Source: JACKNG01 sp040220855
GTDB taxonomy: Bacteria > Pseudomonadota > Gammaproteobacteria > Ga0077536
Length of the DNA: 64,000 nucleotides
Reading direction: 5' to 3'
Assembly (NCBI GenBank): GCA_040220855.1
Contig: JAVJVZ010000026.1
Location: forward strand, 57,496 to 121,495
In this document: piece by piece, positions 34,577 through 44,117 of the stretch
Numbering within the stretch: the stretch's first letter is position 1
Layout of the letters: every line of letters starts with the position of its first letter
Translations under genes and position numbers: made by a program
Notes under the pieces: generated by a model
What the model saw: only the letters and a program-made list of their open reading frames with translations
Told to the model about the DNA's origin: nothing
Database searches by the model: none

Positions 34577-35527
34577 TCAATGTGTCGCGAAATGGTGCTC
34601 GGTCACGCCCATGCCCTCGAGCGCGGCGACCATCGTGTCGGCCATCTCGACGCTCGAGATCGGCCCGATGCGCACCCGGTAGAGCGCACGCCCGGCGACA
34701 CTGGTCGCATGCACGTGCACGTTGCCCGGCGCGACCCGGGCCAGGCGGGCGGCAAGGCGATCGGCATTGGCGCGCTCGCCGAACGCACCGACCTGGAGAT
34801 AGAGGCTCGCGGCGGAGGCTGGCACGGGAGCTGGGGTCGGGGGAAGCGGTTCCGGGGTTGGGGCCGAGGCGACCGGCGCAGTAGCAGGGGCCGACGGAGC
34901 GGGGCGCCCGGCTGCATCGATAGCGCGTACCTCGACGAACGCGGTGCCTGCATCGGCGATGCCGAGCTTGAGCGCGGCGGCATAGGAGAGGTCGATGATA
35001 CGATTCTCGTGGAATGGCCCGCGGTCGTTGACACGCACGGTGATGGAACGGTTGTTGGCGAGGTTGCGCACCTCGACCCAGGTCGGCAACGGCAGCTGCT
35101 TGTGCGCCGCCGTCATGCGGTACATGTCGTAGATCTCACCGCTCGAAGTCCGCCTGCCGTGGAACTTCGAGCCGTACCACGAAGCGATACCCTGCTCGAC
35201 GAAGCCGGCCGAGCTCTTGAGCGTGTAGTAGCGCTTGCCGAAGACTTCGTACGATTCGGGATTACCGTACTTGCTGGGCGGTTCGGCGCGCGGCACCGCG
35301 TCTGCCGGCGGCAGTGGGGCGGTGCGGTCACCCGGACCGTCACGCACGACCGCGCGGCCACATCCACCGATGAGCAGCGTCCCTAGCAACAGCAGGACTA
35401 AGCGCCGCGCGTGTCGCGGGCGCCAGCGTTCACTCCGTCGCGCGATCGTATCGACTGCGGATCGCCTCCGCCAGCTGGGCGACCGCCATGGCGTACTTGA
35501 GGCGGGGGTTGTAGCGGCTGATGACAT
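34577..35527 (-). CDS. rlpA: RlpA-family septal ring lytic transglycosylase lipoprotein
   Basis: A double-psi beta-barrel plus SPOR protein. The lipobox is LLIGGC. The RlpA core contains GIASWYGSKFHGRRTSSGEIYDMYRMTAAH and NDRGPFHENRIIDLSYAAA with the catalytic Glu/Asp region. A proline/alanine linker precedes a SPOR domain (LYLQVGAFGERANADRLAARL) that binds denuded glycan at the septum. The start is a problem: the nearest in-frame ATG given here puts the lipobox cysteine at residue 56 and overlaps mltB by 98 bp. The true start is probably nearer 35,440 with a rare initiation codon. Confidence 0.88.
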   Translation of the reverse strand: MSSAATTPASSTPWRSPSWRRRSAVDTIARRSERWRPRHARRLVLLLLGTLLIGGCGRAVVRDGPGDRTAPLPPADAVPRAEPPSKYGNPESYEVFGKRYYTLKSSAGFVEQGIASWYGSKFHGRRTSSGEIYDMYRMTAAHKQLPLPTWVEVRNLANNRSITVRVNDRGPFHENRIIDLSYAAALKLGIADAGTAFVEVRAIDAAGRPAPSAPATAPVASAPTPEPLPPTPAPVPASAASLYLQVGAFGERANADRLAARLARVAPGNVHVHATSVAGRALYRVRIGPISSVEMADTMVAALEGMGVTEHHFATH

Positions 35528-36440
35528 AGAAATTGGTATACCCGATCCAGTACTCGCTGCCGCCGCGCGCCTCCAGCTCGAACAGCGCGGCTTCGTCACC
35601 GAGGCGGGAATTCGGAATGACCGGCGTAATGCCGGACTCCACCAGCTGCGCTAGCTGATGAGTCGGCTTGAGCGAGGTTTGTACGAAACGCTCCGTCTCG
35701 CTCGCGCCGACTCGTGCCTGGGACATGATCTGCCCGGGGCGGCGCCAGCCGTGATGGTGAAGGTAGTTGGCGACGCTGCCAATGGCGTCGTCGGCATCGC
35801 TCCAGATATCACGATGTCCGTCACCGTCGAAGTCCACGGCGAGCTTTCGATAGTTCTCGGGCATGAACTGGGGCATGCCGAGCGCGCCGGCGTAGGAACC
35901 TTCCAGCGCGAGCGGATCGAGCCCCTCCTCGCGGGCCAGCAGCAGGGCATGCTCGAGCTGGGCGCGAAAGAATTTCGCGCGCGCCGCATTCCCTCCCGGG
36001 TAATGGAACGCGAGCGTGGCGAGCGCATCGATGACGCGATGCCCGCCGGTGATGCGGCCGTAGGACGTCTCCACGCCGATGATGGCGACGATGACCTCCG
36101 GTGGCACGCCGTAGTTCTCGTGCGCGCGGGAGAGACTCGCTTCATGCTCGCGCCAGAACGCGACCCCGTCCCGGATGCGCTTGTCGGAGATGAACAGTTG
36201 ACGGTACTCCCACCACGGCTTGACCTTCTCGGCTGGGCGCGTCATCAAGCCTATGATGCGATCGTTCCGTTCGATACCGGCGAACAGATCGACGAGCACG
36301 GCGCGCTCGAACCCGTGCTGGGCGACCATGTCGTCGACGAACGATGCGACGGCCGGAGCCGAGAGCGGTGCAGCGAATGCGCATGACAGCGGTAGCCACA
36401 GCAGGCCTGCGAGCAATGCCCGGCACCACGTCATGTGCAT
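35430..36440 (-). CDS. mltB: Lytic murein transglycosylase B
   Basis: A 336-residue MltB-family enzyme that cleaves glycan strands to 1,6-anhydromuropeptides. After a signal peptide (residues 1-24, LLAGLLWLPLSCAFAAP) comes the goose-lysozyme-like domain, with the catalytic Glu124 in VETSYGRITG and GALGMPQFMPENYR in the substrate groove. There is no lipobox before the mature start, so it may be soluble, like SltB. The ATG has GAGGG 5-8 bp upstream. It lies between rodA and rlpA. Confidence 0.93.
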   Translation of the reverse strand: MHMTWCRALLAGLLWLPLSCAFAAPLSAPAVASFVDDMVAQHGFERAVLVDLFAGIERNDRIIGLMTRPAEKVKPWWEYRQLFISDKRIRDGVAFWREHEASLSRAHENYGVPPEVIVAIIGVETSYGRITGGHRVIDALATLAFHYPGGNAARAKFFRAQLEHALLLAREEGLDPLALEGSYAGALGMPQFMPENYRKLAVDFDGDGHRDIWSDADDAIGSVANYLHHHGWRRPGQIMSQARVGASETERFVQTSLKPTHQLAQLVESGITPVIPNSRLGDEAALFELEARGGSEYWIGYTNFYVISRYNPRLKYAMAVAQLAEAIRSRYDRATE

Positions 36441-36545
36441 GAGCCCTCGCGCCACGCCATCTCGCTCACCCCGCGCCACCCCGCATACGACAGCGGGGTG
36501 CCGGCACTTTCGACGGAACAATCCCGGGAAGGGGGCGTCGGACAT

Positions 36546-37640
36546 TCAGGTATCCGCGATGAACTTACGGTGGGTCTGGACGGCCATGAGAATACCGAAA
36601 CCGATCAGGATAGTCACGAGCGAGGTTCCCCCGTAACTGATCATCGGTAGCGGCACGCCGACGACGGGCAACTGCCCCGTCACCATACCCATGTTGACGA
36701 AAATGTAGATGAACAGGGTCAGCGTGAGACTGGCCGAAACCAGCTTGCCGAACATGTCCTGCGCGTCCAGCGCAATCTGCACGCCGCGTACGATGATCAT
36801 CGCGTAGGCGAGCAACAGCACCAGCACGCCGACCAGCCCGAACTCCTCACAGTAGACGGCAAAAATGAAATCCGTAGCGCGCTCTGGCAGGAACTCGAGG
36901 TGAGACTGTGTACCGTTGAGCCAGCCCTTGCCGTGCAAGCCCCCCGAACCCACCGCGATGGTCGACTGGATGATGTGGTAGCCCGCACCGAGCGGATCCT
37001 GCTCGGGGTCGAACAACGTCAGCACGCGGCGACGCTGGTAGTCGTGCATGGCATACCAGGCGAGCGGCGCGGCAGCGAGCCCGAGCACCGCGCAGTTGCG
37101 CATGAAACGCCAGCCGATTCCGCCGAAGAACAGTACGAACAACCCCGAGGTGGCAACCAGGATCGCGGTACCGAGATCGGGCTGTTTGACGATCAGAGCG
37201 GCTGGCAACAGCACCAGGAGCAATGCCAGCGCCGTGGTACGCGGGCGCGGTGGCAGCACCTTGTCGGCCATGAACGAAGCCACTGTCAACGGCACGGCGA
37301 GCTTCATCAGTTCCGATGGCTGGAAGCGCATGAAACCGAGATCGAGCCAGCGTTGCGCGCCACGGCCGATGCCCATGACCAGGACCAGGGCAAGCAGACC
37401 GAGCCCAATCACGTAGATAGCCGGCGCCCACCGCGCAAGGCGCCGCGGCGAGACCTGCGCGATTCCGATCATCGCGGTCAGGCCGATGAGAATGCGCACG
37501 GCCTGCTTGAACACCACGTCCATCGATTGGTCGGAAGCGCTGTAGAGCACAACCATGCCCATGGTGCAGGTCAGCAGTACGGCACCGAGCAGCGGCACGT
37601 CGATGTGCAGGCGGAACAGCAGGCTCTGCGGTCTAACCAT
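36546..37640 (-). CDS. rodA: Rod shape-determining glycosyltransferase RodA
   Basis: A 364-residue SEDS-family polytopic protein (about ten helices) that polymerises lipid II during side-wall synthesis. QRWLDLGFMRFQPSELMKLAVP includes the family signature, KQPDLGTAIL the catalytic-aspartate region, and GMVTGQLPVVGVPLPMISYGGTSL the conserved C-terminal block. The start overlaps the mrdA stop by 8 bp, so PBP2 and RodA, which act as a complex, are coupled at translation. Confidence 0.96.
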   Translation of the reverse strand: MVRPQSLLFRLHIDVPLLGAVLLTCTMGMVVLYSASDQSMDVVFKQAVRILIGLTAMIGIAQVSPRRLARWAPAIYVIGLGLLALVLVMGIGRGAQRWLDLGFMRFQPSELMKLAVPLTVASFMADKVLPPRPRTTALALLLVLLPAALIVKQPDLGTAILVATSGLFVLFFGGIGWRFMRNCAVLGLAAAPLAWYAMHDYQRRRVLTLFDPEQDPLGAGYHIIQSTIAVGSGGLHGKGWLNGTQSHLEFLPERATDFIFAVYCEEFGLVGVLVLLLAYAMIIVRGVQIALDAQDMFGKLVSASLTLTLFIYIFVNMGMVTGQLPVVGVPLPMISYGGTSLVTILIGFGILMAVQTHRKFIADT

Positions 37641-39507
37641 CGGCACCCTTGCTCGGCGCCGGCACCGTGTCCTCGAAATAGACGTCCAGGAGCTGGCGCG
37701 CAATCGGCGCTGCAGTGCTGCTACCACCGCCGCCGTGCTCGACGATGACGGCGATCGCGATTTGCGGCTGCTCGATTGGTGCGAACGCGACGAACAACGC
37801 ATGATCCTGCAGATGCTCTGGAAGCTCCTGGTCCTTGGCATCGACATCCTGTGCGATGCCGAAAACCTGCGCGGTACCGGTTTTGCCGGCGAAACGCACT
37901 ACGGCACCTTCGCCACTGCGCCGCGCCGTGCCGGTCGGGCCATGAACCACTTCGACCATGCCGGCGATCGCCTGGTCCCAGAACGCCGGGTCGCGTAGTT
38001 GGACCGCCGGGCGGCGATAGATCTCCGGCGTCACCACGGTGTCGCTGCTGCCGCCGTCGAACTGGTCGAGAAAATGCGGGATCAGCACTTCGCCGCGCAT
38101 GGCGACGATCCCCGTGGCATGGGCGAGTTGCAGCGGCGTGGCCAGCATGAAGCCCTGTCCGATCCCGGCGATCAAGGTTTCGCCGGGGTACCAGGGGAGC
38201 TTGCGCGCACGACGCTTCCAATCCGCTGAGGGCACCAGGCCCGACGCTTCGCCGGGAACATCGATGCCGGTAATCTCACCCAGGCCAAAGCGCACGAGGC
38301 CATCGTGGAGCCGACTGATCCCGAGATCGTGCGCGAGATCGTAGTAATAGACGTCGCAGGAATGCGCGATCGAGAATTTCATGTCGACATGCCCATGCCC
38401 GCGCCGCAACCAGTCGCGGTAGCGATGGCTGTCGCCCGGCAGCGAATACCAACCCGGACACCAGGTTTTCTGGGTGGGTTCGCGGATACCATTCTCGAGT
38501 CCGACCAGCGCCACCAGCGGCTTGATTGTCGAACCTGGCGGGTACTGCCCCTGCAAAGCCCGGTTGAACAGGGGGCGATCGGTTGAAGTGCTCCACTGCC
38601 GGTAGAGCGCGCGGCTGATGCCATTGACGAAGGCGTTGGGATCGAACGAGGGTTCGCTGGCGAACACGAGCACCGCGCCAGTCGCCGGGTCGAGCGCGAC
38701 CACCGCGCCTTTGCGTCCATCGAGCGCCTTGATTGCGGCCAGTTGCAGGCGCGCGTCTATGGTCAGGTGGAGATCCGCACCCGGCACGGGCGGTGTTCGC
38801 TCGACGACGCGCAACACCCGCCCTTGCGCGTTGACCTCGACCCGCTGGTAGCCTGCGCTGCCGTGCAGCACGTTCTCGCGCGCCTTCTCAACGCCGATCT
38901 TGCCGATGTGGCTGGTGGCGCGGTACTCGGCTGGCTCGATTGTCGCGAGGTCGGATTCGCTGATGCGTCCGACGTAACCCACGACGTGCGCCATGGCTTC
39001 ACCGAGCGGATAATGCCGCGACAGTCCCGCCTCCACGGCGAAACCAGGAAAGCGGAAGCGATCAACAGAGAACCGTGCGACCTCCTCCGGGGACAGGTCG
39101 CTCTTGAGCACGACACTTTCGAAGCGCCGCGCGTAATCGAGCTCGCGTGAGAACTGTTCGAGGGTCTCATCATCGAGTTCCACGATGGTCGCGAGTTCGC
39201 GCAGCGCCGCACTGACGTCACCCGCGTTCTCAGGCACCACGACGAGTGAGAACGATGGCCGGTTGTCTGCCAGCACAACGCCGTCCCGGCTGAAGATGAG
39301 GCCCCGCGGCGGTGCCAGCGGCACGACCTTGAGGCGGTTCTCATGTGACAACGTGGTGAAGTGGTCATGGTTGATGACCTGCAGCCACACGAGCCGCCCG
39401 ACGATCACGCCAACCGCCAGCACCATCGCCACGCATGCAACGATGATCCGCACACGAAACAGCCGGCGCTCGCGATCGACGTCCTTGAGGGTCGGCAGCG
39501 ACTTCAT
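37633..39507 (-). CDS. mrdA: Penicillin-binding protein 2
   Basis: A 624-residue class B transpeptidase of the elongasome. One N-terminal membrane anchor (about 19-41) precedes the dimerisation/pedestal domain. The transpeptidase motifs are STIK (326-329), SCD (383-385; the SxD form is usual in PBP2) and a C-terminal KTGTAQ. It cross-links side-wall peptidoglycan with RodA. It lies 48 bp after mreD and overlaps rodA by 8 bp. Confidence 0.96.
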   Translation of the reverse strand: MKSLPTLKDVDRERRLFRVRIIVACVAMVLAVGVIVGRLVWLQVINHDHFTTLSHENRLKVVPLAPPRGLIFSRDGVVLADNRPSFSLVVVPENAGDVSAALRELATIVELDDETLEQFSRELDYARRFESVVLKSDLSPEEVARFSVDRFRFPGFAVEAGLSRHYPLGEAMAHVVGYVGRISESDLATIEPAEYRATSHIGKIGVEKARENVLHGSAGYQRVEVNAQGRVLRVVERTPPVPGADLHLTIDARLQLAAIKALDGRKGAVVALDPATGAVLVFASEPSFDPNAFVNGISRALYRQWSTSTDRPLFNRALQGQYPPGSTIKPLVALVGLENGIREPTQKTWCPGWYSLPGDSHRYRDWLRRGHGHVDMKFSIAHSCDVYYYDLAHDLGISRLHDGLVRFGLGEITGIDVPGEASGLVPSADWKRRARKLPWYPGETLIAGIGQGFMLATPLQLAHATGIVAMRGEVLIPHFLDQFDGGSSDTVVTPEIYRRPAVQLRDPAFWDQAIAGMVEVVHGPTGTARRSGEGAVVRFAGKTGTAQVFGIAQDVDAKDQELPEHLQDHALFVAFAPIEQPQIAIAVIVEHGGGGSSTAAPIARQLLDVYFEDTVPAPSKGADG

Positions 39508-39555
39508 TGCGCCCCCCGGGCGCGACGAACCACCCCGCGCCACGCGCGAGATGCC

Positions 39556-40041
39556 TCAGGCAACCCGGGCACGTCGCCGGATGTCACGCAGAATGACGTA
39601 GACCCAGGGCCACAGGACCGCCGTGGTCAGCGCTCCGAACAGATACGATAGTCCGTAGCGTACCGAGCCGAGCAGGTTGTATATCCAGAGCATCATCAAC
39701 AGGTAAGCAAGCGTGATACTGCCGACGAAGACGGCCTGCTGGAGGAGTGGGTAGACGCGCGCGCGCTGGTGGTACTGCAGGGCAACGTAGGCGACGAAGG
39801 CGAGTCCGAATGCGTGCTGCCCGAGAATCGACCCGTGCAGTACATCGAGCACAAGACCGATGCCCCACCCCGACAACACGCCGACGCGCTCGGGCAATGC
39901 AAGACACCAGTACACCAGCACCATCGCGATCCACGCTGGCCGCCACGCCAATGCCCATGCCGGTAACGGCATCGCAGTAAGTGTAAACGCGACCACGAAG
40001 CTCAGCACGATGACCCACAGGCGATGCGGCTTGTCCATCAT
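39556..40041 (-). CDS. mreD: Rod shape-determining protein MreD
   Basis: A 161-residue integral membrane protein with five to six helices and the MreD pattern (RPAWIAMVLVYWCLALPERVGV near residue 33, then GWGIGLVLDVLHGSILGQHAFGLA). It belongs to the elongasome with MreB, MreC, RodA and PBP2. Two adjacent ATG codons are possible starts. The gap to mreC is 5 bp. Confidence 0.94.
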   Translation of the reverse strand: MMDKPHRLWVIVLSFVVAFTLTAMPLPAWALAWRPAWIAMVLVYWCLALPERVGVLSGWGIGLVLDVLHGSILGQHAFGLAFVAYVALQYHQRARVYPLLQQAVFVGSITLAYLLMMLWIYNLLGSVRYGLSYLFGALTTAVLWPWVYVILRDIRRRARVA

Positions 40042-40046
40042 GCTGC

Positions 40047-40925
40047 TTACGGGTCGAGACTCGAAACGCGCTCGTCGTCGAGCTGCGGCGGGCGCGGCCC
40101 GACCAGCAGCACTTCGCGCGTGTGGCCGACCTGCGCACTCGGCTCGACGATGACAGTGGCGAACGGATCGCCCGGAACCAGGCTGACCTCGGTTACCCGG
40201 CCCACCGGGTAACCCGCCGGGAAACGCCGACCGAGGCCCGAGGTTACGACGAGGTCGCCGGGCTTGACGTCGGCATTGGTCGAGACGAACGAAAGGCTGA
40301 GCTGGTTCGACTGGTCACCACCGACCGCGATGGCGCGCAGTCCGTTTCGATTGATCAGCACCGGCAACGCATGACGCGGATCGGTGACGAGCAGACCGGT
40401 ACTGGAGAACGGGCCGACCGCTGAGACCTGGCCGACGACACCGGCGGCATCGAGTAGTGGCTGTCCGAGGAACACTCCCTGGTTACTGCCCTTGTCGATC
40501 ACGATCTGGCGTGCAGCGGGCGTCGTCTCGATGGCGAGGACGTCTGCCACGATGACCTGCTGATCGAAGACTACGGACGAATCGAGCAGCTCGCGCAGCC
40601 GCTCATTCTCGCGCTCGAGCGCCATGTAGCGCTGCGAACGGGTGCTGAGCAGGAGATTCCTCTCGCGCAACTGCGCATTCTCCTCCAGCAGCGCCCGGCG
40701 CGACTTCATACTGTCGGCAACGTTCGCTGCCGCCTCGACCGGGGCATTGACCAAGACCTGGACCGGGTAGACCACTACCGACAGCGCCGAGCGTACGGCG
40801 GCGAGATGATCATTGGCGTGGTCGATGGAAATGAGGAGAAAGGACAGGATAGCGCACGTCACGAAGCGCGCCGTGATGGAAGGAGTATTGATGAACAGCG
40901 GTTTGATCGCGTGCTCTCCAATCAA
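40047..40925 (-). CDS. mreC: Rod shape-determining protein MreC
   Basis: A bitopic elongasome protein of about 290 residues: a short cytoplasmic tail, one membrane helix (ARFVTCAILSFLLISI), a periplasmic coiled coil (SRRALLEENAQLRERNLLL onwards) and two beta domains with LPVLINRNGLRAIAVG and GLGRRFPAGYPVGRV. The start is uncertain. A TTG is used here, with ATGs at 40949 and 40961 as alternatives. GGAGAG sits about 8 bp before an ATC at 40907 that aligns with the usual MreC N-terminus (KPLF). Confidence 0.92.
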   Translation of the reverse strand: MIGEHAIKPLFINTPSITARFVTCAILSFLLISIDHANDHLAAVRSALSVVVYPVQVLVNAPVEAAANVADSMKSRRALLEENAQLRERNLLLSTRSQRYMALERENERLRELLDSSVVFDQQVIVADVLAIETTPAARQIVIDKGSNQGVFLGQPLLDAAGVVGQVSAVGPFSSTGLLVTDPRHALPVLINRNGLRAIAVGGDQSNQLSLSFVSTNADVKPGDLVVTSGLGRRFPAGYPVGRVTEVSLVPGDPFATVIVEPSAQVGHTREVLLVGPRPPQLDDERVSSLDP

Positions 40926-41043
40926 CCCTGTGGGCGCTTGCCATGGCATGGACGTCGCCATACCGTGAGCGGAGCGCGTGTTACGCGCGCCCCGCGCCAG
41001 CCAAACGCGCCGTGCATGACAGCCTGCGCAGTCGCGCGAGTCA

Positions 41044-42090
41044 TCACTCGAGACCGAGCACCTCGGGCCCGTGATCCTCAATCATCTCAAGTATACGCCC
41101 ACCGCCGCGGGCGACACAGGTCAGCGGATCCTCCGCCACGATGACCGGCAACCCGGTTTCCTCCATCAGCAGACGATCAAGGTCCTTGAGCAGTGCACCG
41201 CCGCCAGTCATCACCATGCCACGTTCGGCGACATCCGAGCCGAGCTCGGGAGGTGTCTTCTCAAGAGCCATCTTGACCGCCTCGACGATGCCGGCGAGCG
41301 GTTCCTGCAAGGCCTCCAGGATCTCGTTGCTGTTCAGCGTGAAGCTGCGCGGCAGACCTTCTGCAAGATTGCGGCCCTTGATCTCGATCTCACGTACTTC
41401 GTTGCCGGGATAGGCACAGCCAATTTCGTGCTTGATGCGCTCTGCGGTGGCATCGCCGATCAGGCTGCCGTAGTTGCGGCGCACGTAGTTGATGATCGCG
41501 TCGTCAAATCGATCGCCACCGATACGGACCGAATCGGAATACACGATACCATTGAGCGAGATGATCGCGACCTCGGTCGTACCGCCGCCGATATCGAGCA
41601 CCATCGAGCCGCTTGCATCACTGACGGGCATGCCAGCGCCGACTGCCGCCGCCATCGGCTCCTCGATCAGGAAGACCTCGCGCGCGCCGGCTCCCTGCGC
41701 CGACTCCTTGATGGCGCGGCGCTCGACCTGCGTCGAACCACAGGGCACGCATACCAGCACGCGCGGGCTCGGTTTGAACAACTGGTTACCGTGCACCTTC
41801 CGAATGAAGTGTTGGAGCATTTTCTCGGTAACGGTGAAATCGGCGATGACGCCGTCCTTGAGCGGACGGATGGCCTCGATGTGGCCCGGCGTACGCCCGA
41901 GCATCCGCTTCGCCTCGGCGCCAACTGCGGCGATTGCCTTGGGATTGTTGGAATCACGACCGCGGCGGATGGCAACCACCGAGGGCTCGTTGAGCACGAT
42001 GCCCTTGCCACGAACGTAGATGAGCGTGTTGGCCGTCCCCAGGTCGATCGAGAGATCGTTGGAGAAGATTCCCCGCAACATGCGAAGCAT
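41044..42090 (-). CDS. mreB: Rod shape-determining actin homologue MreB
   Basis: A 348-residue bacterial actin forming membrane-bound filaments that steer wall synthesis. DLGTANTLIYV is the phosphate-1 loop, LDIGGGTTEVAIISL the phosphate-2 loop and VMTGGGALLKDLDRLL the adenosine-binding motif. The amphipathic N-terminal membrane anchor (MLRMLRGIFS) is present. It is the first gene of mreBCD-mrdA-rodA and is divergent from gatC, with 260 bp between them. Confidence 0.97.
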   Translation of the reverse strand: MLRMLRGIFSNDLSIDLGTANTLIYVRGKGIVLNEPSVVAIRRGRDSNNPKAIAAVGAEAKRMLGRTPGHIEAIRPLKDGVIADFTVTEKMLQHFIRKVHGNQLFKPSPRVLVCVPCGSTQVERRAIKESAQGAGAREVFLIEEPMAAAVGAGMPVSDASGSMVLDIGGGTTEVAIISLNGIVYSDSVRIGGDRFDDAIINYVRRNYGSLIGDATAERIKHEIGCAYPGNEVREIEIKGRNLAEGLPRSFTLNSNEILEALQEPLAGIVEAVKMALEKTPPELGSDVAERGMVMTGGGALLKDLDRLLMEETGLPVIVAEDPLTCVARGGGRILEMIEDHGPEVLGLE

Positions 42091-42350
42091 TAATCGAGAT
42101 CCTTGTAATCGAATGGTGGCCGGCACTTCGGGCCGCCCGAGCGGACGGGGCGACGCGTGCGCCGGGGGCGAATGGCGCCGGGAGCCGGGCGGCCGGAAAG
42201 TCGGATTGCTGCCGCACCCTCCAAGACTGTCCGGTGCTCCCGCTATTCGCAGTAGAATGGCCGCGTAATGTAGCAGCACGGTTTTCGGGTGGCAAGGTCG
42301 CCGCACCGGAAATTTCTTTTGAATCAATCAGCTATTTGAGTTTTCACCGC

Positions 42351-42638
42351 ATGTCCATCAATGCTGACGACGTGCGCGCCATGGCACGCCTGGCCCGGCT
42401 AGCCATCGCCGAGCCCGACATCCCCACCTACGCCGCCCAACTCTCCCGCATCCTCGATCTCGTCGCCCAGATGAACGCGGTCGATACGCACAATGTGGAG
42501 CCCCTCGCGCACCCCCTCGACATCAGCGCGCGCCTGCGCGCGGATGTGGTCACCGAGAGCGACCAGCGCGAACAGTTGCAGGCCGGTTGGCCGCACATCG
42601 CTGACGGGCTCTACCTCGTTCCGCAGGTCATTGAATAG
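42351..42638 (+). CDS. gatC: Aspartyl/glutamyl-tRNA amidotransferase subunit C
   Basis: A 95-residue small subunit that stabilises GatA and connects it to GatB. VRAMARLARLAI near the N-terminus, LSRILDLVAQMNAVDT and EPLAHPLDI with LRADVV are the conserved blocks. The ATG is chosen by homology; a longer in-frame ATG upstream adds unrelated sequence. It leads gatCAB, with 4 bp before gatA. Confidence 0.95.
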   Translation: MSINADDVRAMARLARLAIAEPDIPTYAAQLSRILDLVAQMNAVDTHNVEPLAHPLDISARLRADVVTESDQREQLQAGWPHIADGLYLVPQVIE

Positions 42639-42642
42639 TCTC

Positions 42643-44106
42643 ATGGCGAGCGAATTTCCCGACACCGCCGCCGAGCTCGCAGCGGGCCTCGCCGCGGGTC
42701 GTTTTTCGAGCGTCGAACTGACCCGTCACTATCTCGCGCGCATCGAGCGACTCGACGCGACCTTGAACAGCTTCATCACCGTATGCGCGGACCGCGCCCT
42801 GGCACAGGCAGCTGCAGCAGATACCCGTCGCGCTGCCGGCACCGCTGGCGCTCTTGACGGCGTGCCGTACGCCAATAAGGACATCTTCTGCACCAACGGC
42901 GTACGCACGAGCTGCGGCTCGCACATGCTGGACAATTTCATCGCGCCGTACGACGCCCATGTGGTCGAACGCCTGCACGCTGCCGGGCTCGTCATGCTTG
43001 GCAAGACCAACATGGATGAGTTCGCCATGGGGTCCTCGAATGAAACCAGCTACTACGGTCCGGTCCAGAACCCCTGGGACCGGGCTCGCGTGCCAGGTGG
43101 TTCATCTGGCGGCTCGGCGACGGCTGTGGCCGCTGGCCTTGCGCCGCTCGCCACCGGCACCGACACCGGCGGATCGATTCGCCAGCCGGCCGCACTGTGC
43201 GGTATCAGCGGGCTCAAGCCGACTTACGGGCGCGTCTCGCGCTATGGGATGATCGCCTTTGCCTCGAGCCTCGACCAGGGCGGCCCGATGGCACGCGACG
43301 CGCAGGATCTCGCCCTCCTGCTGAATGCCATGGCGGGATTCGACCCGCGCGACTCGACCTCCGTGGCGCGCGCCGACGAAGACTACACGCGCGCAATCGG
43401 CACGTCGCTCGACGGCCTGCGAGTCGGCTTGCCGCGCGAATACTTCGGCGCCGATCTCGACCCGCGCATCGGCGACACCATCCATACCGCCGTCGCCGCA
43501 CTGGAAGCGCGCGGCGCCAGCGTGCACGAGATCTCGTTGCCCAATGCGGCGCTCGCGATACCCGCCTACTACGTGATTGCATCGGCCGAATGCTCGGCCA
43601 ACCTTTCGCGCTATGACGGCGTGCGCTTCGGCTATCGGTGTGAAGAGCCAAGAGATCTCGAAGACCTCTACTCCCGCTCGCGGGGCGAAGCTTTCGGCGA
43701 AGAAGTGAAGCGACGTATCCTGGTCGGGACATATGCGCTTTCATCAGGCTACTACGACGCTTACTACCGCAAGGCGCAGCAGCTGCGCCGGCTGATCAAG
43801 CAGGATTTCGTCGATGCCTTTCAGACCATAGACGTCATTGCCGGACCGACCACACCCGGGGTCGCGTTCCCGGCCGGCACCAATGTCGAGGACCCCGTCA
43901 CCATGTACCTGAGCGACGTCTACACAACCGCGGTGAACCTTGCCGGCCTGCCGGCAATTTCGGTGCCCGCAGGTTTCGTCGACAACCTGCCCGTCGGACT
44001 GCAGCTCATTGGCAACTACTTCGACGAAGCACGCCTGCTCGGTGTTGCGCACGCCTACCAGCAGGACAGCGACTGGCACCTGCGTAAGCCACCCGGGACC
44101 GACTGA
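42643..44106 (+). CDS. gatA: Aspartyl/glutamyl-tRNA amidotransferase subunit A
   Basis: A 487-residue amidase-signature enzyme that releases ammonia from glutamine for GatB. The Ser-cisSer-Lys triad is K79, S154 (PGGSSGGSA) and the nucleophile S178 (TDTGGSIRQP). The complex converts Asp-tRNA(Asn) and/or Glu-tRNA(Gln) to the amide. Whether both are needed depends on asnS and glnS elsewhere in the genome. Confidence 0.97.
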   Translation: MASEFPDTAAELAAGLAAGRFSSVELTRHYLARIERLDATLNSFITVCADRALAQAAAADTRRAAGTAGALDGVPYANKDIFCTNGVRTSCGSHMLDNFIAPYDAHVVERLHAAGLVMLGKTNMDEFAMGSSNETSYYGPVQNPWDRARVPGGSSGGSATAVAAGLAPLATGTDTGGSIRQPAALCGISGLKPTYGRVSRYGMIAFASSLDQGGPMARDAQDLALLLNAMAGFDPRDSTSVARADEDYTRAIGTSLDGLRVGLPREYFGADLDPRIGDTIHTAVAALEARGASVHEISLPNAALAIPAYYVIASAECSANLSRYDGVRFGYRCEEPRDLEDLYSRSRGEAFGEEVKRRILVGTYALSSGYYDAYYRKAQQLRRLIKQDFVDAFQTIDVIAGPTTPGVAFPAGTNVEDPVTMYLSDVYTTAVNLAGLPAISVPAGFVDNLPVGLQLIGNYFDEARLLGVAHAYQQDSDWHLRKPPGTD

Positions 44107-44117
44107 GGTTGATCGCG

